5,432 nt of DNA from NCBI GenBank assembly GCA_013331515.1, contig DUGG01000010.1, positions 1 through 5,432 on the forward strand, given 5' to 3'. Below the pieces are notes generated by a model that was given only the letters and a program-made list of their open reading frames with translations, was not told the origin of the DNA and searched no databases. Below, piece after piece: positions 4,282-5,432 of this stretch. Numbering within the stretch: the stretch's first letter is position 1; every line of letters begins with the position of its first letter. Origin of the DNA: Candidatus Woesearchaeota archaeon. Its GTDB lineage: Archaea; Nanobdellota; Nanobdellia; Woesearchaeales; UBA10216. Both the position numbers and the translations under genes were made by a program.

Positions 4282-4844
4282 CAATAACTGCCCTTAACGT
4301 CTCTGAATTAGTCGCCCAAAATGCCTTAAAGTATGTTGGATTTCCTTCTGTGCACCACAGCCGCTTCCATACGGGGCAGTATTATCCCGAAAACGAACGA
4401 CTCCAGAGAGACAATAGCGTTGAAGAATTTCTTAGAAAACATGCTGGGCTGCAATGGACACAAAACTATTACACTTATCTAAGGGAAGTTCACACGCCCG
4501 ATTCGGCAGAAATAGGGCTTGACTGCTCCCTGCTCATTAAACTTGCAGTAACAGACGCCCTAACCCATCTTGGAATAGATACTGAAGTGCCACGACATGT
4601 TGAAGAATTTTATGGCTGGATACTAACACGATTTGCGAGCACAGAACGACCCTTTGATGCCGGAACACTTTTATTCTTACATGCGAACACGAAAAGGCAG
4701 CCGCCAGACCATATTGGGTTATACGTTGGCAATGGAGAGATTATTCATGCACCAGGCATTGACGGAACCGTGGTAAAAAGAACGGGCATTGATTCTTTCT
4801 TAAGAGGCTCAGATTTAATTGCTGCAAAGAGGCTGATCATATGA
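4278..4844 (+). CDS. NlpC/P60-like cysteine hydrolase, cytoplasmic
   Basis: A 188-residue protein with the papain-like NlpC/P60 arrangement. GLDCSLLIKLAV (80-91) matches the catalytic-Cys helix (family pattern DCSGL), with Cys83. DHIGLYVGNGEIIHAPG (144-160) matches the His strand, with His145, and the following IIHAPG has His157 in the usual place of the third polar residue. AGTLLF (128-133) fits the strand before it. Family members cleave or transfer amide bonds, most often in peptidoglycan, which archaea lack, so the substrate here is unknown. There is no signal peptide or membrane segment, so it should act inside the cell. The 80 residues before Cys83 do not resemble a cell-wall-binding domain. 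The start overlaps the purA stop (ATGA), with GGAG at 4266-4269 eight bases upstream, and the stop overlaps the purH start. Codon use differs from purA: 7 TTA, 3 CTA and 4 CGA codons here against 1, 1 and 0 in the longer purA. Confidence 0.8.
   Translation: MTITALNVSELVAQNALKYVGFPSVHHSRFHTGQYYPENERLQRDNSVEEFLRKHAGLQWTQNYYTYLREVHTPDSAEIGLDCSLLIKLAVTDALTHLGIDTEVPRHVEEFYGWILTRFASTERPFDAGTLLFLHANTKRQPPDHIGLYVGNGEIIHAPGIDGTVVKRTGIDSFLRGSDLIAAKRLII
4829..4838 (+). promoter_or_regulatory. Strong ribosome-binding site for purH
   Basis: GAGGCTGATC is a near-complete match to the archaeal Shine-Dalgarno sequence (GGAGGTGATC) with one extra C. Its GAGG core ends eight bases before ATG 4841. It lies inside the last codons of the NlpC/P60-like gene and fixes the purH start. 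It implies re-initiation or independent loading of ribosomes at the ATGA junction. Confidence 0.55.
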
Positions 4845-5432
4845 AAGACAGAATAAAAATCCAAAATGCGCTAATAAGCTGCCATGACAAGACAGGGCTG
4901 AAATACTTCGCTTCTGAGCTTGTGAAGCTGAACCCCGGAGTAAGGATTTACTGCAGCAACGGGACTTTCAAGGAGCTGCAGAAGGTAGCAGCATCGAACA
5001 TCGTTGAAATTTCTGAATATACAGGAACGAAAGAAATGCCAACCGGGCTGGTGAAAACACTGCACCCGAAGATACACTCTGGAATATTGGCCAACCTGGA
5101 TGACAACGAACAGAAGAAATATGTGGAGTCAATAAAGGCTGTCACTTTTGACCTTGTTGCTGTCAACCTATACCCTTTTGCTGACGCCTCTGAAAGCGGC
5201 GGGGTAGAGAAGGCAAGGACGAACATCGACATAGGGGGGGTCAGCTTAATTGAAGCGGCCGCAAAGAATTTCCTTCGCGTTGCGGTTGTGGTGAGTCCGG
5301 TTGACTATGAAAAAGCCATTAGCGAACTAAAGGAACACGGCGGGTGCAGTATTGAAACAAGGATACGGCTTGCAAGAGATGCAATGGACTACCTTAGCGG
5401 CTACCTTGAAAATATCAGCAGGTATTACGGCA
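4841..5432 (+). CDS. purH: IMP cyclohydrolase domain of PurH, 3'-truncated by the window
   Basis: The N-terminal 197 residues are visible and the frame is open at the right edge. They form the MGS-like IMP cyclohydrolase domain, which closes FAICAR to IMP at the end of purine synthesis. Signature blocks are ALISCHDKTGL (10-20), VKTLHPKIHSGILANL (71-86), DLVAVNLYPF (104-113) and NIDIGG..LIEAAAKNF (129-144). Residues aligning with human ATIC Lys66, Tyr104, Asp125 and Lys137 are all present: Lys72, Tyr111, Asp130 and Lys142. Departures from the family are Leu70 where the GRVKTLHP Arg is expected, YCSNGT instead of the S-G/TGGT loop, and IGGVSLIEAAAKN instead of IGGPSMIRAAAKN. Whether an AICAR formyltransferase domain follows cannot be seen; some archaea have cyclohydrolase-only versions paired with PurP. 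The start overlaps the previous stop (ATGA). Together with purA it brackets IMP. Confidence 0.9.
   Translation, partial: MKDRIKIQNALISCHDKTGLKYFASELVKLNPGVRIYCSNGTFKELQKVAASNIVEISEYTGTKEMPTGLVKTLHPKIHSGILANLDDNEQKKYVESIKAVTFDLVAVNLYPFADASESGGVEKARTNIDIGGVSLIEAAAKNFLRVAVVVSPVDYEKAISELKEHGGCSIETRIRLARDAMDYLSGYLENISRYYG

Noticed and set aside
1..5432. CRISPR array, transposase, integrase, attachment sites or defence cassette
   Set aside because: No spaced direct repeats of CRISPR type, no transposase or integrase motifs, and no flanking terminal repeats around any gene were seen.

Overview
The window looks archaeal. Evidence: TATA-like boxes centred about 27-30 bases before the start codons with almost no room for a leader; a purine-type phosphoribosyltransferase fused to an N-terminal helix-turn-helix, an architecture I associate with archaea; ATGA start/stop overlaps; and a GAGG..TGATC ribosome-binding site. 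Base composition is moderate and Arg is mostly AGG/AGA. A DPANN-type or other uncultured lineage is possible, but I cannot place it from this sequence.

Layout. Bases 1-1035 (+) hold the 3' end of an unassigned gene, tentatively a LOG-like nucleotide-binding protein, then a complete long-form (type 2) orotidine-5'-phosphate decarboxylase, pyrF, the last step of UMP synthesis. Directly after pyrF is a 36-codon remnant starting with a HAD-phosphatase motif I. It runs into the tail of a convergent minus-strand gene for a secreted protein of unknown function (1095-1895), which has its own TATA-like box. Bases 1896-2101 contain no convincing gene but do contain two consecutive hairpins: a perfect 13-bp stem and a 9-bp stem.

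From 2102 to the right edge is a purine module. A minus-strand HTH-phosphoribosyltransferase (2102-2830) is divergent from purA (adenylosuccinate synthetase, 2887-4281). Only 56 bases separate the two start codons, and they contain a single near-symmetric TATA box that could serve both directions. Downstream of purA, joined by two exact ATGA overlaps, are a small cytoplasmic NlpC/P60-like hydrolase (4278-4844) and the IMP cyclohydrolase domain of PurH (4841 to the right edge, truncated).

How it fits together (inference). PurH closes the ring to give IMP, and PurA commits IMP to AMP. The HTH-phosphoribosyltransferase is well placed to sense PRPP or a purine nucleotide and control both itself and the purA operon. 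This resembles in logic Bacillus subtilis PurR, which is also a DNA-binding/phosphoribosyltransferase fusion, although the HTH types differ. The NlpC/P60 gene is the outlier. It has no obvious role in purine synthesis, and its Leu and Arg codon choice differs sharply from purA, suggesting recent arrival inside the operon.
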